Part shown: in pieces, positions 52,501-63,865 of the stretch | How positions within the stretch are numbered: position 1 is the stretch's first letter | How the letters are laid out: each line of letters opens with the position of its first letter | Assembly (NCBI RefSeq): GCF_000372725.1 | Contig: NW_005202303.1 | Coordinates: 2,418 to 66,417 of the forward strand | Origin: Emiliania huxleyi CCMP1516 | Lineage: Eukaryota; Haptophyta; Isochrysidales; Noelaerhabdaceae | Direction: 5' to 3' | DNA: 64,000 nucleotides | Notes under the pieces: generated by a model | The model's database searches: none | Seen by the model: the letters and a program-made list of their open reading frames with translations, nothing else | Told to the model about the DNA's origin: nothing | Translations under genes and position numbers: made by a program

Positions 52501-54162
52501 CAGGCACTTCCCAGGCACTTCCCAGGCACTACCTAGGCACCACCTAGACACCACCTGGTCGGCGTCGTGCAGGTAGTCCGCCGACAGGATCGTCGAGTTG
52601 TACTTAGCCAGGTTGGCAACCACTTCGTCCGAGGCGTGCGGCCGCCGCACCTGCGCGCTGAGTACGCCGACCTCGGGGCGGGAGGGCGGACTCGCGCAAG
52701 GGATTCAGGCGGGGTGTGAATACCAGCGACACACAAGTCCAGTTCAATACCGCGGACTACAGCGGAGCACAGTCGAAGACGCCTCCTCTCGTGCGCTGGT
52801 TGGGAAGACAAGAATGCGTCCTCCGCTTCTAGGGCCGCCGCACAGTCACCAGCTCCTGCTGCTCAAAGAGCCGCTCGACGAGCCAGGTGGAGGAGGAGGC
52901 GGCCTCACCTGGAGGGGTAGGGTGGTGGCGGAGGGGTGGGGTGGTGGCGGAGGGGTAGGGTGGTGGCGGAGGGGTGGGGTGGCGGCGGAGGGGTAGGGTG
53001 GTGGCGGAGGGGTGGGGTGGCGGCGGAGGGGTGGGGTGGCGGCGGAGGGGTGGGGTGGCGGCGGCGGAGGGGTGGGGTGGCGGCGGAGGGGTGGGGTGGC
53101 GGCGGCGTGGGCGGCGGAGGGGTGGGGTGGCGGCGGCGTGGGTGGAGGAGGAGGAGGGAGGGAGTGCCTCCCAAGACAGCGATGCCCGCGCCGGACGCGC
53201 GCGAGGCGTTGCGCAGCGCAGCGAGCAGGTCGGTCGCCGCCATGCCTGCAGGAAGGTTCCGAGAAGGTTCGTGGACGGCTCCGCGCCGCGAGCGGCTCCG
53301 TCGCCGCCAGACCCGAGTTGTGCAGGTTGTAGATGTTGAAGGATTGGATCGACCAGACGAGCCGCGGCTTGGCCTAAGGCAAGGTGAGGTCAGGTAGACT
53401 CCTCCACACACACGAGGGTGGTGGGGCAAGGGCCGGGCAGCCCCTGGCGACTCCACGTCTAGACGACAGGAGCCCCGCGGCATTCAAAGTGCAGGGCCCA
53501 GTGCGCGTGGGTGAGCGAGTGTGAGAGTGCAGATTGGCCTGCAGCAGCGGGGCACTTCTCAGCTACCCAGGCGCCTTTTGCACGAGTTGGCCGCTGTCGG
53601 TGAGGGCCTGCAGCATCGACAGCGCGTGGCTCGCGTGCGCGTTCAGGCTCGCCACCGTCGACGCGTCCACCGGGAACATCGTGTTGAAGATGACGACCGA
53701 AGAGAGCAGGTAGACGAGCCCAAACAGGTTGGCCTCGTACGTCTTGGAGGTGATGCCGCCGACGCCGCTGAAGCCCTCAGTGTCGATGAAGAGCACGCGC
53801 AGCGTGCTCCCGTCCGCCACCTTCACCTCGATCGGCTGGCTCGCGATCCACACTCCGCCGGTGTGCGACGTGACGCCCGAGCCAACCTCAAAGATGTTTT
53901 CGTGCTCGCCGCGGAAGAAGGCGCGGCCGAGGATGGAGCTCTTGCCGGTGCGCGTGGGGCCGACGGCGCTCACGATGGCGAAGGGCTCCGTCTGCGCCCG
54001 CAGCACGTTCAAGCCTTCCTCGACCAGCTCGAGCTGGCCGGTGGACACAGCGGGCTTGCGAAAGAGCGGCACGGCGTGCCACCCTTGGTCGCCGGAGAGA
54101 CCGCCGAAGGCCAAGCCGACCTCGAGGAGGGCGAGGAGGGGGAGGATCGCCCGCGTGCCCAT
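49590..54162 (-). CDS. Guanylate-binding-protein-like large GTPase with signal peptide and Cys-rich tail
   Basis: Starts at 54162 with a signal-peptide-like MGTRAILPLLALLEVGLAFG (54249 gives a longer, less likely N-terminus). The GTPase domain has the P-loop GPTRTGKSS, the switch region EVGSGVTSHTGGVW, the G3 motif DTEGFSGVGG and LSSVVIFNTMFPVDAST. The usual GBP G4 dipeptide RD is replaced: WSIQSFNIYNL. Then LVERLFEQQELVT/VRRPHASDEV, VLTLSECTPQPLVG, LNRLRERNRKWFDEQC, LRTKFYWYREESADNAKLR, VFWKFPGKGAMLVEAQ and PAQELFKKLEAEAPKPSGG. The C-terminus has a cysteine-rich module (KKCECGRGFEHDKGNDGYCG then CG) and ends RRQVCFDVYD. More than ten introns, many bounded by exon copies. Signal plus Cys-rich tail place it in the secretory pathway. 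Confidence 0.85.
50231..50405 (-). repeat. F2 introner-like intron in GBP gene
   Basis: Read on the minus strand it ends CTTGCCTTGCCTTAG|GTC and contains GACTTTAGATGTGGAGTCGC and GTGTGTGTGGAGAAGG. Same family as 53374-53575 and 61340-61462. Confidence 0.8.
51430..51700 (-). repeat. Stacked intron: F1 plus short F4 element in GBP gene
   Basis: Sense order: exon ...GAGCA, GTGCGCCTCCC, F1 (CTAGAAGCGGGATACGGACT ... CTCACGCGGTGCTC), a decayed exon copy (CTCCCTCAACCAGGAGCTGC), F4 (GCGTCTCTTCACACCTGCAG then CTGTGAACAG), then exon GTGCGCCACCCTCAACGAAG. Joining GAGCA to GTGCGCCACC gives EQCATLNEEL. Confidence 0.75.
51845..52050. repeat. GGGGAGGGGTG minisatellite in GBP intron
   Basis: About 20 units of GTGGGGAGGG followed by GGGAGATCAGG variants between the LSECTPQ and WLKHGY exons. 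Confidence 0.9.
52117..52193 (-). repeat. F3 introner-like intron in GBP gene
   Basis: Sense: GGAG|GCGGGGGGCCGTGC...ACTAG|GCGGGGACAGTGC; the 21-bp exon copies differ at three sites. The interior contains GAACCCACACTGGGTTCGAG and GGCGGGTATGGTAC. Confidence 0.8.
52651..52843 (-). repeat. F1 introner-like intron in GBP gene
   Basis: GTGCGGCGGCC at both ends. The interior starts CTAGAAGCGGAGGACGC, has CCAACCAGCGCACGAGAGG, and ends CCCGAGGTCGGCGTACTCAG before GCGCAG. Splicing gives LVTVRRPHAS. Confidence 0.85.
52915..53155. repeat. GGCGGAGGGGTGGGGT minisatellite in GBP intron
   Basis: About 12 units of a 16-19-bp repeat. The 5' flank has CGAGAAGGTTCC units (53252-53275) also seen in an ALDH intron near 12320. 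Confidence 0.9.
53374..53575 (-). repeat. F2 introner-like intron in GBP gene
   Basis: Sense: AAAAG|GCGCCTGGG ... TAGACGTGGAGTCGCCAGGG, GCCCGGCCCTTGCCCC, GTGTGTGTGGAGGAG ... CTTGCCTTAG|GCCAAG. The shared ends are AGGC. Confidence 0.85.
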
Positions 54163-54284
54163 ATATGCTGCTGAGGTGTGGTCGAAGTGTTTACGTGAGC
54201 AACCACAAGGCTTTGGTTCGAAGCAAGCCCGAGCCGCTGACAAGTTCACGGTTGGGAAAAAGAATTTTCACGTCCCACTGGCAG

Positions 54285-54660
54285 CCCTCCCTTGGGTTGC
54301 CCGTTTTCTTTCTTTCTTTTACTGGGCACGAAAAAGAACATCCACCAAGACATTTTGACTCGCAGGACGAGGCAGACGAGAGCGACGCGACAGAGGAGGA
54401 AGGAAGCGACAGGAGGGAGGGAGAACGACGAGAGTGGGACGACCGCGAGGTGGCATGAAGGTTGCAGCCGAGGAATCGGCGAGGGACTATGCGAAGGGAG
54501 ATAGAAAGAGGCAGACGACCAAGGGTTAGGGTGGGCGACGGCTAGCACCACACTCCTCTCCTTAAAATCCCTGTGTGGTGGGGGCGTGCCGTCCTCCCAT
54601 CCCTCCCTTGGCTTGTCTGTTTTCTTTCTTTCTTTACTCGGAGAAAAGCCCGATGACTAC
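54285..54660 (+). repeat. Element A copy next to the ion channel
   Basis: Bases 54365-54650 match 2817-3260. The pyrimidine end CTGTTTTCTTTCTTTC occurs at 54303 and again at 54618. At 54661-54689 it continues into a 29-bp block (ACACTCTACATCCTCTACAC on the minus strand) also found at 63226-63255. Confidence 0.65.
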
Positions 54661-55886
54661 CTGAGGGAGGGTGTAGAGGATGTAGAGTGTACCGGATCTG
54701 GCGCATCCTCGGTCACCATTTTGTCGAGCAGTACGGCGACAACAACGTTGATGAGCACGATTTGGCAGATGACGATGAAGGAGACGTAGAAGAGCGCCGG
54801 CCCGAGCGCCATTTTCATTGAAAATATGGCCGGACGGGCGACCATCTCGGACCACGACTCGCCCGTCAGCACTTGAAAGAGCGTGTACAGCGCGCGGAAG
54901 AAAGTGCCGTAGTACTCTTCGCCGTACGTGAAGCCACGTGCCGTCTCGGACGAGACCGTCTGATTGAGCGAGCAAAGGCCGGACTCGACCTCCTCCTCGG
55001 TGCAGACTCCGCGCAAGACGTTCTCGTTGTAGGTGGTCAGGGTGCCATCCTCGCCCGTCATGTGAAAAAAGTCGACTCCGAGAATCGCGTAAATGCACAT
55101 CACGATGACCTGGATCACAAAGGCGTTGAACACGCCGGGGATCGCGGTGCCCAGCGATGTCAGGATCTTGTTGAGGCTCTTGACCCGCTTGAAGAGGCGG
55201 AAGATGCGAAAGGCGCGAAGGTTCCTAATGAGAGCGAGCTGCGGTGGCATGAAATTGCCGCCGATCGCCTCCGCCATGGAGACGCAGCCGATGCAGACGA
55301 CAAGCAGGTCGAAGATGTTCCAGCCTGGGTCAGGGTGGGCGGCGGTGAGAAGACTGGCTCGGGGCAGGGTGGGCGGGCTGCGGGCCCGAGCAGCACCGGG
55401 GTTGTGACGCCAGAACGCAAAAGCGAGCCCGTAGAAGTTAACGAGCAGCTCGATGAGGAAGAGCATGTTGAATGAGAACTCGCCCCACTTCCAGACTGCG
55501 GGCGTGAGCTGGTCCACATACGGATCAAACTCCTTCTCGGCGATGTTGAAGATAAAGTTGGAGACGATGAGGACGGCAGTGGCAATCTGTACCGGCTGGC
55601 TCTGATAGGCCTGGTAGACTTGGAGCTGGCGCGGGAGGCAGAAGACGACTCCCTTCGGAGGAGGCATAGCAATGTCTTCCCAGGTCAATGCTGTCGACTT
55701 TGGGGCGGGCTCGGCTGCCGCATCTCCACCGGCCTCTGACGGAGCATAAGAGCAAGCGCTCTCCGACGGCGTGCTCTCTTCGCAGTCGGTGTCGGAGCAA
55801 GCAACTTCGCGGTTGTGAGCCGCGGCCGCAGCCTGTGCCTGGGCCTCCCTCTTGCGTTTGCGGGCGGCGTGGATCGCCGCGATCAT
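54657..55886 (-). CDS. Single-domain voltage-gated cation channel (EukCat/BacNav-like)
   Basis: Six-transmembrane, one-repeat channel. S1 QIATAVLIVSNFIFNIA, S2 FSFNMLFLIELLVNFYGLAF, S3 WNIFDLLVVCIGCVSMAEAI, S4 with regular positive charges (LIRNLRAFRIFRLFKRVKSL), S5 NAFVIQVIVMCIYAILGVDF, pore helix and filter TLFQVLTGESWSEM, S6 FIVICQIVLINVVVAVLLDK. The LTGESW filter resembles one-domain Na/Ca channels of algae and bacteria. A 72-nt in-frame intron (about 55407-55336) encodes the insert after RHNP and, when removed, gives RHNPGWNIF. The last residues HSTSSTPSLR and the stop are encoded by repeat DNA shared with 63226-63255, so the original C-terminal tail seems replaced. Confidence 0.9.
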   Translation of the reverse strand: MIAAIHAARKRKREAQAQAAAAAHNREVACSDTDCEESTPSESACSYAPSEAGGDAAAEPAPKSTALTWEDIAMPPPKGVVFCLPRQLQVYQAYQSQPVQIATAVLIVSNFIFNIAEKEFDPYVDQLTPAVWKWGEFSFNMLFLIELLVNFYGLAFAFWRHNPGAARARSPPTLPRASLLTAAHPDPGWNIFDLLVVCIGCVSMAEAIGGNFMPPQLALIRNLRAFRIFRLFKRVKSLNKILTSLGTAIPGVFNAFVIQVIVMCIYAILGVDFFHMTGEDGTLTTYNENVLRGVCTEEEVESGLCSLNQTVSSETARGFTYGEEYYGTFFRALYTLFQVLTGESWSEMVARPAIFSMKMALGPALFYVSFIVICQIVLINVVVAVLLDKMVTEDAPDPVHSTSSTPSLR

Positions 55887-56597
55887 ATGCCTATTGTTTG
55901 CGTTGATCGGGGTGGGGTGCGCCCCACGCCCACAGGCCCACGCCCTACCCCTTCTGAGCGGGCCGCACTCTCGCGGCGGCTACAAGGAGTGACCCAGGTT
56001 GTTACGGACGGCGCGCGAAAGTATAATTGCAAAAAAACAACGGGGACGCACAACTGGAAAGTGAGGGGCGAAGAGGAGTCAGGCGGAGCGGTACACAATC
56101 AAACCTACCGTGCTGGATGCGCCTCCCGCCACTCTCGGATCATCCGGCGCAGGATGTGGCTCGCGGGAAGAGACAGATAAAGCTAAGGTAAGGTAAACTT
56201 CTCCAGACACACGAGGTGGTGGAAGAGACAGATGTGCTCGCGCAGTGAAAACGAGTGCGGTGTGTCTAGTTGGCGTGGGTAATCTTGGTGTTGGTGATGA
56301 CTTGAGTTCCCATGCGTCTCCTCTTACACGCGTTTATTTTGACCGGTCATGTGAGACCGGTATACGCCTGTCCGAAAGCGAAAACCGAATCCCAGATCCC
56401 ACACCGCAAAAAGAGAGTAAAAGAGAATTTTTGACTGAGCCACGATTTGGCATGGCGCAGGACTCGACCAGACGCTGCTATCCGCGTGCGTCCAACTTTG
56501 TTGTGTGTCGCTGCGTCCGTCCGTGGGCAGCGTGGCCAGCGTGTGCTCGCGTGTGCGCCCCCCACCAAACGTCACCCTCTGGACGCCTGCGTACATC
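55887..56597. other. Intergenic; F2-like fragment
   Basis: Bases 56178-56225 (AAGCTAAGGTAAGGTAAACT then CCAGACACACGAGGTGGTG) match the end of F2 outside any recognised gene. No other feature. Confidence 0.5.
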
Positions 56598-58632
56598 CTA
56601 GAGCCGCAAGTTCTGCGGCCGCAAGCGCAGCTGCTTCCCGCCGTCCAGCAGCGCGAGGTAGCGGCCGCTCGACTCCTCAAACTCGAGCACCCGCGCGACG
56701 AGCCCGTTGTACTGCGCGGCGCCCTGCAGCCCGTCGACGATGCCGTGGGCGCCGTCCGCAAGCCGCACGTTGGCGTACCCCACCGGCAGGCTCTGCCCGC
56801 TCGCCAGCTCGACGCCGTACATCTCCGCCTCTGCGTTCCGCTCGAAGATGGTCCCAGTGGCGCCCTCGTGCTCTGCCATCGACGCCGCGAGGCCGACGAG
56901 CCTCACCTGGAAGAAGAAACCAGGATCGATCTGTGTTTCTTGTCTACAGGCCTCCCATCTCGAGATCCCCCGAGATCCCCCGAGACTCCCCGAGATCCCC
57001 CGAGACTCCCCGAGATTCCCCGAGATTCCCCGAGATTCCCCGAGATGGCCCGAGATGGCCGACGAGCCTCACCTCGGCCATCTGAAGCAAGTTGGCGAGC
57101 TTGAGCGCGAGCGCGCCGCCCTCGCGCAGCTTGACCGTGTACCGCCCGCTCCCCTCGTCCACCCCCTCCACCACACCCACCGCGCCATTCTTCTCCGGCT
57201 TGCTCACCAGCCCGACCAGCTTGACGTACGTGTGGCGCGGCAGCCGCACCCGCGCCGCCGCCGCCGCCGCCTCCGCCGCCGCCGCCTCGCCCGCCGCCAG
57301 CGCCTCGGCCGCCGCCTCCGCCGCCACCCGCTCCTTCTCCGCCTCGGCCGCCGCCGCCACCGCCGCCGCCTCCCGCTCCTGCTCCGCGCGCCGCTCCGCG
57401 ACGACGGCGCCGAGCCGGACAGAGCGCTCGATGTCGACGTCGTCCGGCATCACGCGCTTGCGGTGCCCGTCGTAGAGGCTCGCCTCTAGCTGGCGCTCGT
57501 CGTAGTAGCGCCCGCTCATGCTGTCGACGCACGCTGCCGCCGCCGAGGAGGCCTCGAAGCGCAGGACGACCGGGCACGCGGCGTCGGCGGCGAAGCACTG
57601 CACGCGCTCGATGCGGCCGTGGCGCGCGCACTCGAGCCACGCCTCTTCTTCGATCCCTCGGATCATCTCTTTCGCGTCGGTCGACGTGGAGAGCTGCTCC
57701 TGCGTGACCATGCCGCAGTAGGGTTAGGGTTAGGGTTAGGGTTAGGGTTAGGGTTAGGGTTAGGTTAGGGTTAGGGTTAGCTGCTCCTGCGTGAACATGC
57801 CGCAGACGACGGCGATCCGGCCCCAGTCCGACTCGGCCACCTTCGGCTTGTCGTCGAACGTGGCCGGCGCGACCGAGAGGTGCTCGCCGAAGAGCGCCCA
57901 CTCGCGGCCCGGCTCGAGGGCCGCCTATTCACAGCTGCACTATCCATAGCTGCACTGTTCACAACCCCACCCGCGGCCCGGCTCGAGGGCCGCCTTGACC
58001 GCCCCGCCCGAGGCAAACGTCACGATGCCGTCGCCCTTGTTCTCGCCGCGGCCGTCCTTGTACAGCTTGACGCGCTTCACCTCGCCCGCCTTTGGAAGGG
58101 GAGGCGGGAGGCGGCGGGTGCGAGGCGTGACGGGCGAGGAGGAGAGGCGAGATGCGCGCAGCGGAGGCGAGGGAGGGAGCGGCACGCGCAGGCGGGCGAT
58201 GCCGGCGAGCTCTCGCGCCTTGGAGAAGAGGTTTTGCACCGCCGTGTGCGACACCTCGGTCGGGATGCCGCACACGTACACCGACCAGTTGGCCGCGTTG
58301 GCCGCCTGATTCGCCGCCTTCTCCTTACGCTTCTCCGTCTTACGCGCCAGCTTGCGCGCCCGCGCCGCCTCCGCCTCGGACGGGCCGACCTCCGACTTTT
58401 GCGCGTCGAAAACCTGCAGGTAGAGGAGCCTTCTCGGTCAGAGCGCGCTCGCGGTTGGTGGTCGCGACCGCCGCTCGCACACCGAGTCCCAAGCCGACTC
58501 GACATCATCGTGCGCCTCGCCGTGCACTGACGCTTCGTGCAAGCTGCGCTTGCGCGCGGCGTCGAGCCGCGCCTGCTCGCGGGCCATCGCCGCCTGGTAC
58601 GCACTCGGGCCGCCATCGGAGCGCGACATCAC
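56598..58632 (-). CDS. Tat-SF1/CUS2-like splicing factor with extra SH3-like repeats
   Basis: The N-terminus MSRSDGGPSAYQAAMAREQA is basic/helical. RRM1 is WSVYVCGIPTEVSHTAVQNL / GEVKRVKLYKDGRGENKGDG. Then GREWALFGEHLSVAPATFDD, and a second RRM of UHM type (EEEAWLECARHGRIERVQCF, YYDERQLEASLYDG). After a long EAAAVAAAAEAEKER helix come three SH3/KOW-like modules (YVKLVGLVSKPEKNGAVGVV; RLVGLAASMAEHEGATGTIF; RLADGAHGIVDGLQGAAQYN) not typical of Tat-SF1. Homologues help U2 snRNP assembly. The first small intron (57925-57993) has 24-bp exon copies at its ends. A telomeric tract interrupts the sequence at 57719-57778; splicing 57807-57700 would remove it in frame. Confident in family. Confidence 0.8.
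57719..57778 (+). repeat. Interstitial telomeric repeat (TTAGGG)n
   Basis: About ten TTAGGG units, one with a missing G, flanked by 27-bp direct copies of the exon sequence (57692-57718 and 57779-57805, one mismatch; AGCTGCTCCTGCGTGA...). It lies inside the Tat-SF1-like gene. Confidence 0.95.
57925..57993 (-). repeat. F4 introner-like intron in the Tat-SF1-like gene
   Basis: 24-bp exon copies (57972-57995, 57903-57926; sense AGGCGGCCCTCGAGCC...) with AG|GC in both. The interior has GTTGTGAACAGTGCAGC and CTGTGAATAG. Splicing gives VKAALEPGREW. Confidence 0.85.
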
Positions 58633-59226
58633 AAACAGAAGCGAGCGACCGTGGGATGAACCCCTGCGGGCCCTTGCGCGCCCGTACTAACAAAAGAAAT
58701 CTTGGCTCACGCCTTCGACCACTCAGCGGGGCATGGCTGGGCATGCAGGTCCGCCAGTCGGCCCGGCCTCTGACGTGGTGCTGCCGCTGCATTCGCTGAA
58801 GAAGAGAGGTGCGACTTGATTGGAGGCACTGGAGGAGGCGAGGGTGGGGAAGGGAAGGTTGGGCCGGGCCGTGAGGGGCTGATGGCGCTGGCCAGCGCGG
58901 GGTGTGAGATGTCGTCGTCGTCGTATACTGCTGGCCCTCGAGTTGCCCAGGGCTGTGGGCTGCAGAATTGGCGTCTGTGGCGTCTACGCAGGCTCTGCAG
59001 CGTTAACTGGGCACGAGCCAGGAACAGGCTGGCCAGGCCGCAGGTGGCTGTGTGGGTGTGAATCCCGGGATTAGTCAATGGTACCGCGTCGCCTTGCGGG
59101 CAGAGCCCTGAGCCACCCTTTGTCTTGCGCGGTCAAAAACGACGAAGTGCGCGCCCACTACTAACAAGAAATCGAATAAAAACCTTCGGCGCCAAACGCC
59201 TTCGCCTTCGACCACTCAGCGGGACC
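58633..59226. promoter_or_regulatory. Head-to-head intergenic region with a duplicated leader
   Basis: Between the divergent starts of the Tat-SF1-like gene and PARP. A block with TACTAACAA(A)AGAAATC followed by GCCTTCGACCACTCAGCGGG occurs at 58684-58733 and again at 59157-59223, both on the plus strand, the second ending at the PARP ATG. This may be a duplicated promoter/5' leader. Confidence 0.5.
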
Positions 59227-61999
<2,773 letters not shown>

Positions 62000-62571
62000 A
62001 GCAGTGGTGGACAAACTCTGGTGAGCAAATGGTCCGGAACTCAAGGCGTTGGTCTTCAAGGGCTGGGGTGGCTTGTGTCTTGCGGCGCGCGGCTCGAGCA
62101 TCTTTTCCCGGCACCGCGGAGCTGGGACTGCTTGCATGGTCGGGTGCCACCGCTATCTTGCGCCCTCGCTTTCTCTCTCTCTCTCTGCGCATCGCTCTCT
62201 GAACTCTGCACTGGTCGACTGGGGTGGCTCCTGGACCCTGGAGCGTGGAGGGGGCGCTCGTGTCGGGGCGGCGCTCTCTCTTGGCTCTCTCTCTATTGGA
62301 ACGTTGTACGTTGGCGTGTTGGACTGATGCATGCGTCTCCTCTTTTTACGTTTGAGAATCACAACGCCTAGAAAGTCAAAGATCACAAAGCGGGCGGGCG
62401 GAGGGGGACCTGTTCGCTGGCCACACACCTCTCCGCCGCGTGACGATGTGAGTCCGATGTAGAGCGATGTAGAGGCGCGCTCTCTACAACGTGAGAGAGA
62501 GAGTACAACGTAAAATCTCTACAACAAACTCTACACCATAAGCGGCGAACGAGGCACGGTCGCTCTCCGAC
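62000..62571. other. 3' flank of PARP, no gene seen
   Basis: CT-rich stretches at 62168-62190. From 62455 on, repeated TCTACAAC/GTAGAG words start, which continue at 63085-63250. Confidence 0.5.
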
Positions 62572-62943
62572 ATGAGGCGCGTTGCACTTGCCAGTGCTGC
62601 CCTGGCCTTTTCTGTCTGCCCGCCCAATGGGTGGGAGGTGCCTCTGCTGCTGTGGCATGCCTCACGGCTGCCCTGCGACTGGCCGGCGCCTCGGCGCGTC
62701 AGCTCGGCTAGGTGTAGCGATAGTGGCCAGCGCAACTCCTCTCGCCTGGACTCAACGCTCAGCCACGGAGCTCCCGCACGCGCTGGCGCGAGGCATGGCG
62801 CATGCAACGCGTCTGAATGCTCGCCTCGCCTCACGCAAATGCGACCGTCCTCGCAGCCGACAGTCCACCGCCTGCTGAAGGAGCACACTGCGACGAATGC
62901 GGCACCGGCGACGCATGGCAGGCTGGTCATGACGCAGTTATAG
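62572..62943 (+). CDS. Doubtful ORF, 123 residues
   Basis: Begins MRRVALASAALAFSVCPPNG, which could be a signal peptide, then a mixed, arginine/serine-rich sequence. No family, and overlapping frames are also open. Low support. Confidence 0.2.
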   Translation: MRRVALASAALAFSVCPPNGWEVPLLLWHASRLPCDWPAPRRVSSARCSDSGQRNSSRLDSTLSHGAPARAGARHGACNASECSPRLTQMRPSSQPTVHRLLKEHTATNAAPATHGRLVMTQL

Positions 62944-63084
62944 GGTGTTGTGTGCTGTCAGAGTGACTCTCTGTGTGTCAGGGATAGTCAGGGCCGTCCG
63001 TCAGAGCTCCAGTAAGCTCAGAGACACCCCATTAGTGCGACTCGACCTCTTTGAGTCACTGCCTTCCCGGCGGTTTGGCTGTAG

Positions 63085-63470
63085 AGCCTCTACAACAAAC
63101 TCTACAACAAAATCGCGCTCTACATCGCTCTACAACGCAGGCGCTTCGTCCCGCGGCGGATGTAGAGCTCTACAGCTCTACAGCACTCCAGAGCGCTCTA
63201 CATCTCTACAACTCTACAGCGCTCTACACTCTACATCCTCTACACCCTCCCTCAGGCCTTTCGGCGCAGCTCCGCCCTCCTGGCTGCATATCCTGGCCCC
63301 TCGAGTCTATCGAGCTCTCCTCGAGCAAGGACGAGTCTTCTGACGCCCACTGCTATCATTTGCCGCCCAGTCATATCATTGCTCAGGTCCACTCTCTCTT
63401 CGAACACTTGTGCCTTCACGGATGATGCCGGCGCTGGGGTCCCCTTCCGAGGGTGCCACTCAGTCAGTTC
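63085..63470 (-). repeat. CTCTACA array joined to a reversed element A fragment
   Basis: Bases 63085-63250 are built of CTCTACAACA/CTCTACAGC words. Bases 63226-63255 equal the block at the 3' end of the ion-channel gene. Bases 63256-63470 are the reverse complement of 2556-2765 with about 15% change. Confidence 0.7.
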
Positions 63471-63865
63471 TTTGACACCTCTACTGTGAGATGGGTAATA
63501 AGAAGGCCGAACAGGTCCCCGCGCGCCCTTGGCCTTGCGATCTTTGTGCAGGGTAGAGGGTTCTTTGTGGGTGTGGTCGGCGACTAGCCGGGGTCGTCCT
63601 CCCGATGGGGGACTAGCACTAAGCCGTCTTCCACATGGTCCCTCGGGTCCCTGCTGCTCCTAATCTCTTCGTGCATCCTCCTGCTTATCTCCGCAACGTC
63701 CTGCTCCCTCCCCCTCCCCCCTCGTCTCGCCCTCCCCTGCGCGACTCCGCTGTTGGTGTCTTTCGCGTTTTTGCCTATATTACCCGTCTCTCAGATACAG
63801 TCACAGACACTCAGTTCGTGCGGCTCGCGACAGGTGTCCGTTTTTTTGGTTTATTTATTTATTTT

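Noticed and set aside
52915-53155. CRISPR array
   Set aside because: Units are contiguous 16-19-bp minisatellite repeats without unique spacers, within an intron of a eukaryotic gene.
57719-57778. A chromosome end
   Set aside because: The TTAGGG tract is only 60 bp, sits inside a gene, and unique coding sequence of the same gene continues on both sides.
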